A stretch of 64,000 nt of DNA from Saussurea involucrata (GCA_033807775.1 CM066320.1:182701784-182765783), one strand, 5' to 3'; counted from the first letter of the stretch, positions 1 to 11,784 are shown. Notes: generated by a model not told the origin, from the sequence alone. Numbers and translations: made by a program.

Positions 1-385
1 TTCCACTGCAATGATATAAATTCTGGATGTTTATGAATTGTATTGGGACCCATGTTTGGGATATTCTAAATATTATGTATGTTTTGGATTTTGAGATGTT
101 ACACTATATAATTAAATCATTCAAAAAGGGGAAATTGTAAATTGTTCACAACCTAAAAGAATAGATGATAATTAACAACCTATTAATCTAAACAAATTAC
201 GTATGGATGTTAGTATCATCTCCAAAAGAATCATGTCAATGTAACACCAACCATCAAAATTATTCTTCCCAAAAATGTCTTTATTGGCAACCGATCTCTC
301 TACTTAAACATTCAGAGCCCCACCGCTAAGAGAACCTGATATACATGTCATTCTAAGAAAACATCAAGGGTTTGAGGCTAGAGGA
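1..385. other. AT-rich intergenic DNA
   Basis: I see no gene here. A short stretch ending GAGATGTTACA near 101-111 resembles the 3' terminus of the LTRs found elsewhere in the window, but no start, PBS or partner LTR accompanies it, so it is not called as an LTR. Confidence 0.4.
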
Positions 386-1111
386 CAGAGGTGATCATTT
401 ACGGGCTTGAGACGGGCCCGGGCCGAGCCTAACACAAATTTTTTGTCCAACGGGCCTAATATAGCAAATCTAAGCCCGTTTTTGTAGGCTTATGGACTTG
501 CTCGTACTCGCCAGTCGCCATATAAACGAGCCGAGCTTGCCTACGGGCTAGCGGACTTATTTTTTTACATTAGAAAATCAAAGCTTATAAAAAATCCTAA
601 GTTATGTAAAATCATTTAAATTACGTAAGTTCTTTCGAGCATAAAATAAGACGTAAAATATATCAATGTACATAGTGTAAGAAAAAATAGTTTCATAATA
701 TATGGTGTATGCACGTTTTCTCTCTAATGATTTATCAACTTTCAAAGTCCAGTTTTTTTCAATAGCAAAATATTTATCCACATAATATTTCAAGATCGTG
801 ATTCGAGACGTACTGTATGACATAGCACATATTATATATGTTTGGGTGACAATTGGTACTTTGTAGGTGGAATCCAACCCAAAGACACTTTTAAAATTTT
901 TTAATGAAAAACATTAAACTATTAATTATATATAAAATTTAATCAACTATAATAATATAACGGGCCGGCCAGGCTTGTCCGAATTCTTCTTTTCATTAAT
1001 TTTAGCGGTCTAGCCCAAGCCCGTCCATTTTTTAGGAATGATTGTCCAATCTCGTTCTAATGGGTTGAGCGGGTCGGGTCTACCTGGCCGTACTACCAGT
1101 TAACATCTCTA
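386..1111. mobile_element. hAT-like MITE or decayed hAT element
   Basis: The left end begins CAGAGGTG and the right end finishes CATCTCTA, imperfect inverted termini of the kind seen in plant hAT elements. Sub-terminal GGGCC/CGGGC-rich blocks lie at about 400-540 and again, inverted, at 960-1090. The interior is AT-rich without a transposase. I could not find a convincing 8-bp target duplication, so the superfamily is tentative. Confidence 0.35.
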
Positions 1112-1461
1112 CTTGGCGCTTAGTGAGAATAAACAATTATGTGATAAAGCTATAAAACAATAAACTTGATAACATAGCTTTAGTCACTACATTTAGTAAA
1201 AATAGATCATTTCAACCCTTGGAAGAGTATCAATATCATAAGATGACGGAAGAGACCCGATTTGCCATTTATCGTGACGGAACACAAAAGTAAGCCACAA
1301 ACCAATGTTATATAAGCATTACTCAAGGAAGAAAAATCATTGACATCAACCCTATCCGGGTCTTTAGTCCAATGTGGTATCGAGCTCAACTCTATCGAAG
1401 CCTTTCGCTCAAGGAGTCACATAGTTCAATCTTATGTGGATTTTTACCTTGGGATCTCACC
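1112..1461. other. intergenic DNA
   Basis: Between the hAT-like element and the target duplication of element A. No ORF of interest, repeat or RNA gene is visible. Confidence 0.4.
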
Positions 1462-1738
1462 GTCCATGTAACATCCCAAAAACATAACATGCATTCATCT
1501 AGAAAAATAAGCATTCACATTACATAAATATCTTGTCTTTACATCATCAATAAAGTGATCTAAGTAAAATTGACAGCGGAAGGCTCTACGTCCACAGCCG
1601 AGATTCTATCTATAGTCATCATTCAAAATCTTGGAGTCGCTATGAGCTCCACACCTTTCTTGTCTCCATCTAATTCTTACTAGAATTTCCCACTGTACGC
1701 TTACCTGAAAATGGTTTAGTTTTTGAAAAGCGAGGGTT

Positions 1739-1752
1739 AGACCAAAAGGTCT
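1739..1752 (-). promoter_or_regulatory. conserved LTR hairpin AGACC-4-GGTCT
   Basis: In the sense direction it reads AGACCTTTTGGTCT, preceded by GAATTCAC-like sequence and followed by TAACCCTCGC and then CAGGTAAGC. The same module occurs in the LTRs of B, D, E, F and G. The 5' LTR of this element has lost it in a deletion. The role is unknown; a transcribed RNA hairpin next to a splice-donor-like site is my inference. Confidence 0.55.
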
Positions 1753-2325
1753 TGTGAATTCCCTCCATAAACATTTATCACAGTAAAAAGATCATTTCAT
1801 AAAGAAAACACTTTCACATCTTTCTCATAACATCAACCAAGGTTAAACACGGGGTTCAGGGAATTGCATAAACTACTCCGATCGGGGCCTAACGGACACC
1901 CTCTCGTCTACGCCGGAATCCAAATGGACTCCCCGTTCCTTCATGTAGGAGAAAACGAATTCCAACCTACAAGCTAACCTCCATATGCCCAAGGGATCAG
2001 AGATCCCAAGGTACCCTGGCCCCACCGTGCAACCGACTCCACATAGCATACACATACATTTGAAACCATATGCATGAAAACATTAAACATCTTTCGTGTG
2101 TGTGTAAACATGTAAATCATTAAAGCATGCATAACTTTTATAAATCAATTCATGATCGATAAAGGAACCATATTCAGTAAAAATGGTACGTCATAAAAAG
2201 GAGTGAGAGAACTCACCTTTGATTATCGTAGAACGTACTTCTTATATACCTCCCAGCTAAACCAGTCGAACACCTAAGGACATTAGATTCGGATCAGATT
2301 AAACGGCTCAAACCCACTGTCCAAC

Positions 2326-2575
2326 ACACACTTTCCGGGTACCAACCTGTCCGGACACCAAGACTGTCCGGATACCCATACTATCCGGATACCAAGACTG
2401 TCCGGATACACCTTCTTTCCGGATACTGCACCCGATAACTCAATCTACCCGGAAAATCACCCACCCGGGAACTACCATCCTTATCCGGAAACTACCATAA
2501 AACTTCACCCGGAAACTAGTATCCGTATCCGGAAACTACCATGATCATCACAAACTGATGGTGTCCGGATGCGAC
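2326..2575 (-). repeat. TCCGGA-rich tandem array in LTR A
   Basis: More than ten TCCGGA/CCCGGA cores at roughly 18-20-bp spacing, with degenerate linkers such as CCGGATACCAAGACTG. The matching block in the other LTR is about 8930-9140 and is one to two units shorter. Unrelated-looking LTRs B, C, F and G have comparable arrays at the same relative position. Confidence 0.8.
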
Positions 2576-3100
2576 TGCTGTTCGAAATTAGAAAAATAAA
2601 AGTGATCGATAACTCCAATTTCTACCATAAGTTCGATTAGACAACCATAAGGGTTCATTCACCAATCTAAACATCCACTTAATCCATCTTTTACTCCCTT
2701 AAATCCATTACCAAGCCAAAAAACCATAAAACCCATTTTAAAGGAAAGATGGTGAAAACTCAAAGAATCATCCAGAAAAATCTTAGGAATCCATACCAAT
2801 AAGAAAGAAAGGTACTCCAATGATCAGGAGAACGGATTCAGAATGTATTACCTTGCAGATTCTTCCTTGATTCCTCATTTTCTCTTGATTTCTTCTCAAA
2901 CCCTTCTTTCTTTCTCTTGCTCTCTCTTAGCCGCCAACACCAACACCAAATACTGATTTTGTGAAGTGAAGGCTGCCCTAGGGATTTGTGCCCTACACCT
3001 CGTTCACCAATTGACAATTAAGCCCTTCAAGAATACTTTCTTTTATTCCACTTTGACCACCAAACTCTAAAACCCACTAGAATTTGGGTAGTTACAACAC

Positions 3101-3114
3101 TCCCCCCTTAAAAG
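3101..3114 (-). promoter_or_regulatory. polypurine tract of element A
   Basis: On the minus strand this reads TTTTAAGGGGGGA, four bases upstream of the 3' LTR. It is the standard plus-strand primer site for reverse transcription in LTR elements. Confidence 0.85.
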
Positions 3115-3134
3115 AATTCTGTCCCCGGAATTCC

Positions 3135-3854
3135 TCATTGGAAAAGATACGGGTATCTAGCTTTCATCTCTGACTCCAACTCCCAGGTCGCCTCCGGACC
3201 CTTGTGGTGCTGCCATTGTACCTTAACCAGCTTAGTCTCCTTGCTCCGCGACTTCCTTACCTTAACATCCGTGATTGCTTCAGGTTCCTCTACAAAGTTC
3301 AAATTCTCGTCCACTTTAATGTCATCCAACGGCACAGCTTTAGTCGTGTCGGCTAGACATTTCCTTAGATTAGACACGTGAAACGCATTATAAATACTGC
3401 TCAATTCTTCCGGTAGGTCCAACCTATATTCCACTTCTCCAATTCGTTCAGTAATCTCAAACGGTCCGATGTAACGTGGGCTTAACTTCCCACGTTTTCC
3501 AAATAGTACCACTCCCTTCCAAGGAGACACCTTTAGCAGAACATGATCCCCGACTTGGAATTCAATGTCTTTCCGCCTCTTATCCGCATAGCTTTTCTGC
3601 CGGTCGCGGGCGACCTTCAGTCTTTCACGCACTTGGACTATCTTGTCCGAAGTCAGTTGTACAATTTCTGGCCCCGCTAACTGTCTCTCTTCGACTTCAT
3701 TCCAACACAACGGTGTCCGACACTTTCTACCGTAAAGTGCCTCAAACGGCGCTGCCTTGATACTCGAGTGATAGCTATTGTTATAAGCAAACTCGACCAG
3801 CAGTACGTGTTTTTCCCATGAGCCTTGGAAATCCAAAGCACACGCTCTTAACAT
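3135..3854 (-). pseudogene. integrase C-terminal half and chromodomain of element A
   Basis: About 239 codons, in frame with the integrase core but separated from it by a TGA at about 3874. The start continues the core after the third catalytic position: the glutamate of the DD(35)E triad falls just upstream, in the QTLED context. Next come the AYNNSYHSS region, the GPY/F module (KLSPRYIGPFEI and HVSNLRKCL), and a C-terminal chromodomain-like block (VKVRKSRSKE, VQWQHHKGPEATWELESEMK) ending at YPYLFQ. This module order is typical of Tekay/Del chromoviruses, where the chromodomain is thought to guide insertion into heterochromatin. Confidence 0.9.
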
Positions 3855-3875
3855 GTCTTCTAACGTCTGGAACGT

Positions 3876-4175
3876 TCACTCACTCTGACCGTCGGTCTGA
3901 GGATGATAAGAGGTACTCATCTTGATCTGCGAACCCATTTCTCTTTGGAAGCTCTTCCAAAACGTAGAGGTAAATCTGCTATCGTGGTCTGATACAATTG
4001 ACGAGGGTACCCCATAGCGGGTTATGATCTCATCGATGTACAACCTTGCTAACTGCTCCAATGAGTAAGACTCTCGTATAGGTAGGAAGTGCGCCGACTT
4101 CGTGAGTCGATCCACGACCACCCAAATGGCGTCATAACCCTTTGGAGTTCTAGGCAAATGGGTCACGAAGTCCAT
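3876..4175 (-). pseudogene. integrase catalytic core fragment of element A
   Basis: About 99 codons of the rve core. The first catalytic aspartate lies in MDFVTHLP and the second in VSDHDSRF; YHPQTDGQSE closes the fragment. Both ends are bounded by in-frame stops that look like C-to-T changes on the coding strand: a TAG upstream in the WKWD context, and a TGA directly after GQSE where family members have an arginine. The integrase is therefore split in three here. Integrase normally joins the DNA copy to the host chromosome. Confidence 0.9.
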
Positions 4176-4205
4176 CGTGATCTAGTCCCACTTCCACATC
4201 GGTAT

Positions 4206-4592
4206 CTATAATGACTGGAGCTTCCCGTACGGTCTTTGATGTTCGATCTTTATACGCGAACACGTCATACAGGTCTCTACAAAGTGAGCCACGTCTTTCT
4301 TCAATCCGGGCCACCAGTAGTCTCGTCGTAGGTCTCCGTACATCTTGTTAGTTCCAGGGTGGATCATGTACTTCGATTTGTGAGCTTCTTCGAGAATCAG
4401 CTTTCGGAGCTCTCCGAGTTTCGGAACCCAGATTCTCCCATTCAGACATTTCACCTCTCGACTATCTTCCACGAATATGGACGCTTGCCCTACCATTCTC
4501 TCCTTCTTAAGATTTTCAGTTTCGAGCGCTTCAACCTGACATTTCTTTATTTCAGCTAACAGATTGAATATGACCTCGGCCCTCATGGCCAC
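4206..4592 (-). pseudogene. integrase zinc-binding N-terminal domain of element A
   Basis: About 128 codons carrying the HHCC zinc-binding region (HKSKYMIHPG, DYWWPGLKKD, CMTCSRIK). It is in a different frame from the RNase H segment, which stops at 4583, so a single-base indel lies near 4590-4605. The linker upstream (VIFNLLAEIKKCQ) is the usual RNase H to integrase connector. Confidence 0.88.
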
Positions 4593-5263
4593 AATCCTCG
4601 GGTTTCACTTCGTTCCTTACGGCTCAAAGTGTCCGCCACCACGTTTGCCTTCCCCGGATGGTATTCGATCTTACAGTCGTAGTCGGTCAACAATTCAATC
4701 CATCTCCTTTGGCGCATATTCAACTCTTTTTTATCAAAGAGATGACATAAACTCTTGTGGTCCGTGAAGATCTGACACTTCGTCCCATACAGGTTATGTC
4801 GCCAAATCTTCAGGGCAAAAACCACTGCCGCCAATTCTAAATCATGCGTAGGATAACGAGCCTCGTGATCCTTTAACTGCCAGGAGGCATAGGCGATCAC
4901 CTTACCTCGTTGCATGAGTACGCAACCCAAACCAAGCTTCGAGGCATCGCTGAAAACCACAAAATCGTCCGAACCATCCGGTAGTGACATTACCGGAGCG
5001 CTGCTCAACATATCCTTAAGCCTTTGAAATGCTTCCTCTTGCTTCTCCGACCAAATGAACTTGGCATTCTTCTTCGTTAAAGAGGTCAGTGGCGTGGCAA
5101 TACGCGAAAAGTCTTTGATGAACTTCCGGTAGTACCCCGCCAGCCCGAGGAAACTTCGAACTTCTGACGGATTCTTAGGTTGCTCCCAGTCTCGGATGGC
5201 TTCAATCTTAGCCGGATCAACCATGATCCCCTTCTCAGACACCACGTGCCCGAGGAACTGCAC
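4583..5263 (-). pseudogene. RT thumb and RNase H segment of element A
   Basis: About 226 codons beginning at QFLGHVVSEKG and running through the connection domain (SFLGLAGYYRKFI) into RNase H. Visible RNase H landmarks are the FSDASKLGLGCVL block, ASWQLKDHE, DLELAAVVFALK, IFTDHKSL and ADTLSRKE. The upstream RT is one frame away: a base is missing near 5289-5291, in the codons after LYAKF. The segment ends at a stop created by the next indel, near 4590-4605. Confidence 0.9.
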
Positions 5264-5268
5264 TTCCC

Positions 5269-7908
5269 TCAGCCAAAACTCGCACTTGGAAACTTCGCAT
5301 ACAACTTCTCTTGCTTCAATAGCTCGAGAATTGTACGAAGGTGGCTTTCGTGCTCCCCTTCCGATCTTGAAAATATCAGGATGTCATCTATGAACACTAT
5401 CACGAACTGATCCAAATAGGGTTGGCATACCCTATTCATTAAGTCCATGAATGCTGTCGGGGCGTTGGTTAGCCCGAACGGCATCACCAGGAATTCGTAG
5501 TGTCCATACCTGGTCCGAAATGCAGTCTTCGGCACATCCTCCTCCCTCACCTTGAGTTGATGATATCCTGACCTCAGATCAATCTTGGAGAAGTAACTGG
5601 CTCCTTGTAACTGATCAAACAGGTCGTCGATTCTCGGGATCGGATACTTATTCTTGATCGTGACCTTGTTGAGTTCTCGGTAGTCTATGCACATTCGCAT
5701 AGTATCGTCCTTCTTCTTCACGAAGAGCACAGGTGCTCCCCACGGAGATGTACTCGGTCTAACGAACCCCTTGTCTAATAACTCCTGCAATTGAGTCATC
5801 ATTTGCTTCATTTCGGACGGCGCCAATCTATACGGTGCGCGGGCAATCGGTGCAGATCCCGGCAGCAGATCAATTATGAACTCGATCTGGCGATCCGGGG
5901 GTAGACTTGTCAAGTCATCCGGAAATACCTCCGGGTACTCATTTACCACTCGCACATCGCTCACCCCACGCTTCTCTTTCTTGGCGTCCAACACGTACGC
6001 CAAGAACCCTTGACACCCCTTTCTCAAACACTTAGTAGCCCTAATCATGGAGATAAGGCTGGTCTTTCTATCACAGCGGTTTCCATAGATCACTACGGTA
6101 TCCCCATCAGGTGACCGGATCCTGATCAGCTTTTTGTTGCAAACGATATTTGCGTCGTTCGTGGCTAACCAATACATACGCAACACTACGTCAAACTCTC
6201 CCATTGCCATGGGATATAACTTCGTAGACACCAACCTCCCTTCTATATCTATGACACAGTCTTCTACTACTTCCTTAACATATACCCAACTATCATTTGT
6301 AGTTTCCACCTCTAGTGCTCTCTCCAAACGTCTAGGCCTCACCCCCAAACATTTCATAAAAGCATGCGATATAAAGGAGCGATTTGCTCCTGAATCAAAT
6401 AACACCTTGGCACATAGGGAGTTCACTAGAAACGTACCTGCCACCACATCTGAAACTTCCTCTGCCTCTTCCGCAGTCATGCGGAATGCACGTCCTTTCG
6501 GACGCACTGGTTCTGCTCCATTGTCATTTCCTTTTCCACCCGGACGTTCACCATACGGAACTGATCCCCCTTTCTTCAAATGTGGGCAATCATTACGCAT
6601 GTGGCCAGTAGCCCCACATTCGTAACAAGATTTCCCCCCATTGCGACAATCCTTTGACAGGTGACCGGGCAAGCCACACCGGTAGCATGAGTTTGAACCT
6701 GCCATGCATTCTCCCCGATGCACCCTGTTACACTTCGTACATGGTTTTCCAACGGTATCCTTACTAACACGGTTGTCTGGCCGCAACACCTTCCCTTTTC
6801 TGAAGTCCATACCCGGCCCATCCCATTTGCGCTTTTCACCACCCTTCTCAGTCTTCTGACGAACCTTTTCCTTTTCAATCATCTCGGTCGCGTTAATGGC
6901 CGCCTGAAAGGTGGTGGGGTTACTTGTCAGAACTAGTTCTCGGATACTGCTTTTCAGTCCATGAACGAAACGCTCCACTCGGCATTCCTCCGTTGGCACA
7001 TACAAATCTGCAAAGCGAGACTTCTCAATAAACTTTGTAGTATACTCCCGCACTGTCATACCTCCCTGATCCAACCCCAAGAACTCTTCTTCCAATCTTT
7101 TTACTGCCGCGAGCGGGCAAAACTGAGCTTTGAACCTGTCTACAAACGCTTCCCACAACATTCCCTTAGCCATTGCCGAACCCTTTCCCCCAGTCTCAGC
7201 CTCCCACCAGTAAACTGCTTCAGATTTCAACATGGACAAAGCAAACATCACTCTGTCCCCATCAGCACACTTGCATGTATCGAAGACCAGTTCCATTTCC
7301 TTCACCCATTTCATTGCCACGATAGGGTCATACTCGCCCTTAAAAGTAGGGGGCTTGCATGAGGCAAAGGCCTTGAAATTGCATCCCTTAGCTGCTAACT
7401 CATTCATCACTTGAGGGTTTGAATTCAAGTGACTCCCAGTACCGGTCACTAGTGGGCTAGACAGTTTCACGCTTTCTCGGTTCTCACTTGCTTCTTTGCT
7501 TCCCGAAGCTGACTCGTTCTGCTTAGTGAGGAGAGCCTGCAAGGTCTCTTGAATCTTACCCAATTCAGCAGCTAGGTTATCTCGAGTGACAAAAGTAGAC
7601 CCGCGGCCTCGACCCCGTCCCCTTGGCTGAGTTACCCTCCTTGCAGAAGCTGAACTCTCCTGAAGAGAGTCTTCTTGAAGAACAGGGGCTTCCACACTCC
7701 TTGTCCTTCTAGTTGTACGAGTCGTTCTCAGGTTCGGGTTTCCTCCATCCCCGACCACTTGGGTGGCGGCCCGACAGGGTGTTCTTCCCCGACCCCTACC
7801 TCTTTCCCTTCCACGGGTAACAGTTGCCCTCGCCGGTTCCACCGGTCCATTCTCTAGTACCTCTTCATCTTGATTCCTTGGCACAGCAGGTGCCGACCTA
7901 CTCCTCAA
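5269..7908 (-). pseudogene. gag, protease and RT part of element A polyprotein
   Basis: An 879-codon open frame. Residues 1-110 are Arg/Gly-rich; about 195-310 are the retrotransposon gag core (FKAQFCPLAAVKRLEEEF, MTVREYTTKF). Two CCHC zinc knuckles lie at about 408-421 and 429-441, with a CxxC-containing segment just before. The aspartic protease has its DSGA motif at about 506; its second conserved motif reads RMYWLA, an aspartate-to-tyrosine change from the usual MDWL. RT spans about 710-870, with FIDD at 839-842. The first codon of this open frame is TTG; the likely true start is the ATG of ATGGCTGGGAGAACTTGAGG about 12 bases upstream, which is now out of frame. The frame is lost again after LYAKF. 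Confidence 0.92.
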
Positions 7909-8017
7909 GTTCTCCCAGCCATTTCACTAACACTGAAAGAAAACAACAAATAACTTTTGCTAGTTATGACACACAATTTTTACTATATAAGGTAAGTTTA
8001 AGCACGTGCACGTACCT

Positions 8018-8060
8018 GTTAGTTCATAATTACACTGGCCAGGTGTAATCCCAAACTTAC
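8018..8060 (-). promoter_or_regulatory. leader stem-loop with TGGCCA apex, element A
   Basis: It lies between the PBS and the gag start. Outer arms are GTAAGTT and AACTAAC (one mismatch), inner arms ATTACAC and TGTAAT, with the self-complementary TGGCCA at the tip. The same structure occurs in B, D, E, F and G. Position and palindromic loop resemble retroviral dimerisation/packaging hairpins; that role is inferred. Confidence 0.6.
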
Positions 8061-8200
8061 CTTACACGTTTGTCCTTGGCACCTTATTTCCTAACGCATT
8101 TATAGTGATCGTTCCTAGAGGCAATCCTATGTCTCGGCTGTGTTCCTCATCTTACAGTTTAAGTTTAGGCCCTATTGGTCACCTAAATCCCTTAAACTAA

Positions 8201-8213
8201 GGCTCTGATACCA
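8201..8213 (-). promoter_or_regulatory. primer-binding site of element A
   Basis: The sense strand reads TGGTATCAGAGCC, complementary to the 3' end of plant initiator-Met tRNA and 2 nt inside the 5' LTR. Confidence 0.9.
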
Positions 8214-8215
8214 TT

Positions 8216-9664
8216 TGTAACATCCCAAAAACATAACATGCATTCATCTAGAAAAATAAGCATTCACATTACATAAATATCTTGTCTTTACATCATCAAT
8301 AAAGTGATCTAAGTAAATTTGACAGCGGAAGGCTCTACGTCCACAGCCGAGATTCTATCTATAGTCATCATTCAAAATCTTGGAGTAAAAAAATCATTTC
8401 ATAAAGAAAATACTTTCACATCGTTCTCATAACATCAACCAAGGTTAAACACAGGGTTCAGGGAATTGCATAAGCTACTCCGATCGGGGCCTAACGGACA
8501 CCCTCTCGTCTACGCCGGAATCCAAATGGACTCCCCGTTCTTTCATGTAGGAGAAAACGAATTCCAACCTACAAGCTAACCTCCATATGCCCAAGGGATC
8601 AGAGATCCCAAGGTACCCTGGCCCCACCGTGCAACCGACTCCACATAGCATACACATACATTTGAAACCATATGCATGAAAACATTAAACGTCTTTCGTT
8701 TGTGTGTAAACATGTAAATCATGAAAGCATGCATAACTTTTATAAATCAATTCATGCTCGATAAAGGAACCATATTCAGTAAAAATGGTACGTCATAAAA
8801 AGGAGTGAGAGAACTCACCTTTGATTATCGTAGAACGTACTTCTTATATACCTCCCAGCTAAACCAGTCGAACACCTAAGGGCATTAGATTTGGATCAAA
8901 TTAAACGGCTCAAACCCACTGTCCAACACACACTTTCCGAGTACCAACCTGTCCGGACACCAAGACTGTCCGGATACACCTTCTTTCCGGATACTGCACC
9001 CGGTAACTCAATCTACCCGGAAAATCACCCACCCGGGAACTACCATCCGTATCCGGAAACTACCATAAAACTTCACCCGGAAACTAGCATCCGTATCCGG
9101 AAACTACCATGATCATCACGAACTGATGGTGTCCGGATGCGACTGCTGTTCGAAATTAGCAAATTAAAAGTGATCGATAACTCCAATTTCTACCATAAGT
9201 TCGATTAGACAACCATAAGGGTTCATTCACCAATCTAAACATCCACTTAATCCATCTTTTACTCCCTTAAATCCATTACCAAGCCAAAAACCCATAAAAC
9301 CCATTTTAAAGGAAAGATGGTGAAAACTCAAAGAATCATCCAGAAATATCTTAGGAATCCATACCAATAAGAAAGAAAGGTACTACAATGATCAGGAGAA
9401 CGGATTCAGAATGTATTACCTTGCAGATTCTTCCTTGATTCCTCCTTTTCTCTTGATTTCTTCTCAAACCCTTCTTTCTTTCTCTTGCTCTCTCTTAGCC
9501 GCCAACACCAACACCAAATACTGATTTTGTGAAGTGAAGGATGCCCTAGGGATTTGTGCCCTACACCTCTTTCACCAATTGACAATTAAGCCCTTCAAGA
9601 ATACTTTCTTTTATTCCACTTTGACCACCAAACTCTAAAACCCACTAGAATTTGGGTTGTTACA
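8216..9664 (-). repeat. 5' LTR of element A
   Basis: About 1.45 kb. It is colinear with 1467-3096 but lacks the segment containing the AGACC/GGTCT hairpin and the CAGGTAAGC site, with the junction near 8388. The remaining sequence shows only scattered substitutions. Confidence 0.92.
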
Positions 9665-9804
9665 ATCCAAGACAAGCTTGTTCATTTTGAGATTACATAA
9701 TAGAACCAATGCCTAGTTCCAAATTACAACTTGGAATCTTATCCCATACATATACAACAAAACCGACTTCTATGCCTATGGACCCATTACATGGTAAACA
9801 TAAC

Positions 9805-10620
9805 GTAACACCCTCAAATTTGGAAAGAGTGATTAATTTAAAAGTTTCATTTATACATCAAATAAGAAATAAATTACTTTCTAAAAGTCAACATTTGATT
9901 ACCTGTAATGGCAATCTAATATTCACACCATCAAATAATAATCTAAAACATCCATAACGACTATATTATAGAGGGTGTTACTAAAACCCAATAATTGTCG
10001 CTATTTCCAACTAAATAGATATACCCTTCTCGTGCATCTAATTAGCACTCAGCTCGTCACGATGTCGTTATTACCATTCCCACCAATGATCTAATGCACA
10101 TGCCGACAAATAAAAATGATTAGGCTTATCGCCTAGTGAATTCATGAGTTTTCATCATTTATATAAAATGGTAAACTAAAAAAATGCTATTTAAATCACG
10201 ATTTCTAAAATGGAATATATAAAATAAGAAAGCAACATCTTTCCCAAAACACACATTTTTCATGATGAAAACCCCAATACAAAACATTCATTCAAATATG
10301 AATTCGAAACCCAATAATCACCCAAACTGAATAATGATCAATACTCAAATATTGAAATTAAGATAAAACTTAATTATCTAAAATACGAAAATATGAGTAA
10401 GACTCAACATCCAAAATCATAACTCATAGAGAACACTCCATACTTAAATCGTCACCGAAGATCATGGATAAAACTCAATACCTAAAACAACACATTTCGG
10501 TGACGGGGGAGACCTGGTTTCCATGGTTAGTAGCGGAAGACAAAAGTAGGTCACCGTTCCAAGTTATAGAGCTCATCATGAGGAACAATGGCCCCGATAA
10601 GTTCAATTATTTGCGATTCA
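9805..10620 (-). repeat. degenerate LTR fragment, related to LTR C
   Basis: It starts GTAACACCCTCAAATTTGG, close to the reverse complement of the end of LTR C at 37111. A hairpin TAGGC-TTATC-GCCTA sits at 10121-10135, about 316 bp inside this end; in LTR C the TAGGC/GCCTA hairpin sits about 312 bp inside the corresponding end. The distal boundary is my estimate, and no PBS, PPT or partner LTR is visible. Confidence 0.4.
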
Positions 10621-11390
10621 TAGTTCTTTTAGGTAGTCATTACCACCACATAATTTGTTCTCACAATAGTAATAACATAACACCGACTAAAAATTCATAC
10701 ACTTCAATCAAACATATTTTCCACCTTGGAATACCTCACTAGAAATCTCCAAACCAGGATTCTACACTTATCCTTTATTAACAACACAAATCCACAAATC
10801 CACACTCAACATAACGACAACCCATTATCACATCAATGACTTACACGTCTACTTTGGCTTAAAATGCCACTAACTTATTCTCACAACCACTACACCACAA
10901 TATTACACTACAATCAAAATCTACACGATCTCTCTACATATGCAATAGATAATAGGTCTTCTTCACACCAACCATAACACCAATATATATGGAATAAAGT
11001 CATATCTCGAGTTAGTTTCCTCGAATTTAGGTGAACCACAAAATATATGTGTGTGTATGTATTCACAGTTATTGAACATATATACAAAGAAGTTATATGG
11101 AGTTGGATAATAGATTGAAAATATATATGTATATGAAGAGGGTACGTGATGGTGTACTTGTCTAATGTATATATTAATAGAAACTCAACAATCAGATTAA
11201 ATCCAAGAAATAAAAGTATATCGGGTTCAAATAAAATTAACCACTATTAACCCAATACCGGCGGTTTGAAGATTTTACAACTCGATTAGACATCGGGTTG
11301 TTTCAGATTAAGTTATTTCGCGTTGGGTTGGGTTAGCTTGATCGGGTTAGTCGGGTTTTTGAGCACCCCTACAACTAACAGATGCTCTAA
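10621..11390. other. AT-rich intergenic DNA with possible hAT remnant
   Basis: No gene. GGGTT/GGGTC-rich sequence at about 11220-11371, ending TTTTTGAGCACCCCTA, resembles one terminus of plant hAT MITEs, but the other terminus is not identifiable. Confidence 0.3.
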
Positions 11391-11784
11391 GGCTCCGTTT
11401 GGTTTGCAGAAATGGAATGGATGTGGAGGAATTGGATTTTAAGTTCATTCCACTCTCGTGTTTTGTTTCCAGGATTGTTTGGATTTGAAATGCTAAGATT
11501 TCTTTGAAATCTTTTTGGAAAGGTGATTTCTTTGAAATCTTTTAAATATAGTATTTTGAAATTTCAAGTGGTGACTAGGGTTTCAAAGTATTTCATAGGA
11601 TTTTTATATAATAATGTTTAAACATTTGTTTTCTAATAAAATCAGTTAAATAAATGGTAATTTAATTATTTTTGTATGTTCTTATAAAATTTTAATGATT
11701 TTTCTTTATAAATAATGGAATTCAATTTCATTCCAAATTCTACAAACTGAACATACCAAAGATTCCAAATCATTTTAAATCCAA
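11391..11784. mobile_element. MITE-like segment beginning GGCTCCGTTTGG
   Basis: The start GGCTCCGTTTGG is a common terminus of plant MITEs. The interior is rich in GGAATTG/ATTCCA-type words on both strands, and the far end contains TACCAAAGATTCC-like sequence that could be a degenerate inverted end. It stops where LINE coding sequence begins. No target duplication was found. Confidence 0.3.

Larger units (their letters stand above)
1467..3096 (-). repeat. 3' LTR of element A
   Basis: About 1.63 kb, bounded by TGTAAC and TTACA. It matches 8216-9664 almost base for base, apart from a roughly 150-bp block around 1625-1780 and a ~28-bp block in the TCCGGA array that are missing from the other copy. 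It keeps the AGACC/GGTCT hairpin that the 5' LTR has lost. Confidence 0.92.
1467..9664 (-). mobile_element. LTR retrotransposon A, Ty3/gypsy Tekay/Del-type
   Basis: A nearly complete element read on the minus strand. The 5' LTR is at 8216-9664 and the 3' LTR at 1467-3096. The PBS lies 2 nt inside the 5' LTR and the polypurine tract abuts the 3' LTR. Gag, protease, RT, RNase H and integrase are in gypsy order, and a C-terminal chromodomain points to the Tekay/Del lineage. The flanking 5-mers, GTCCA (1462-1466) and ATCCA (9665-9669), are an imperfect target duplication. The polyprotein has several frameshifts and two nonsense codons, so this copy cannot make its full protein set, but it is the only copy here retaining all domains and is the best stand-in for the autonomous partner of LARDs D-G. 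Confidence 0.93.

Noticed and set aside
101..111. GAGATGTTACA as the end of an LTR
   Set aside because: Only the terminal few bases match; no TATA, hairpin or PBS accompanies it.
602..877. 91-codon minus-strand frame
   Set aside because: Lies inside the hAT-like MITE, is low-complexity and matches no family I know.
1873..2055. 60-codon frame repeated at 8475-8657
   Set aside because: It is repeated only because it lies in both LTRs of element A; no independent sign of coding.
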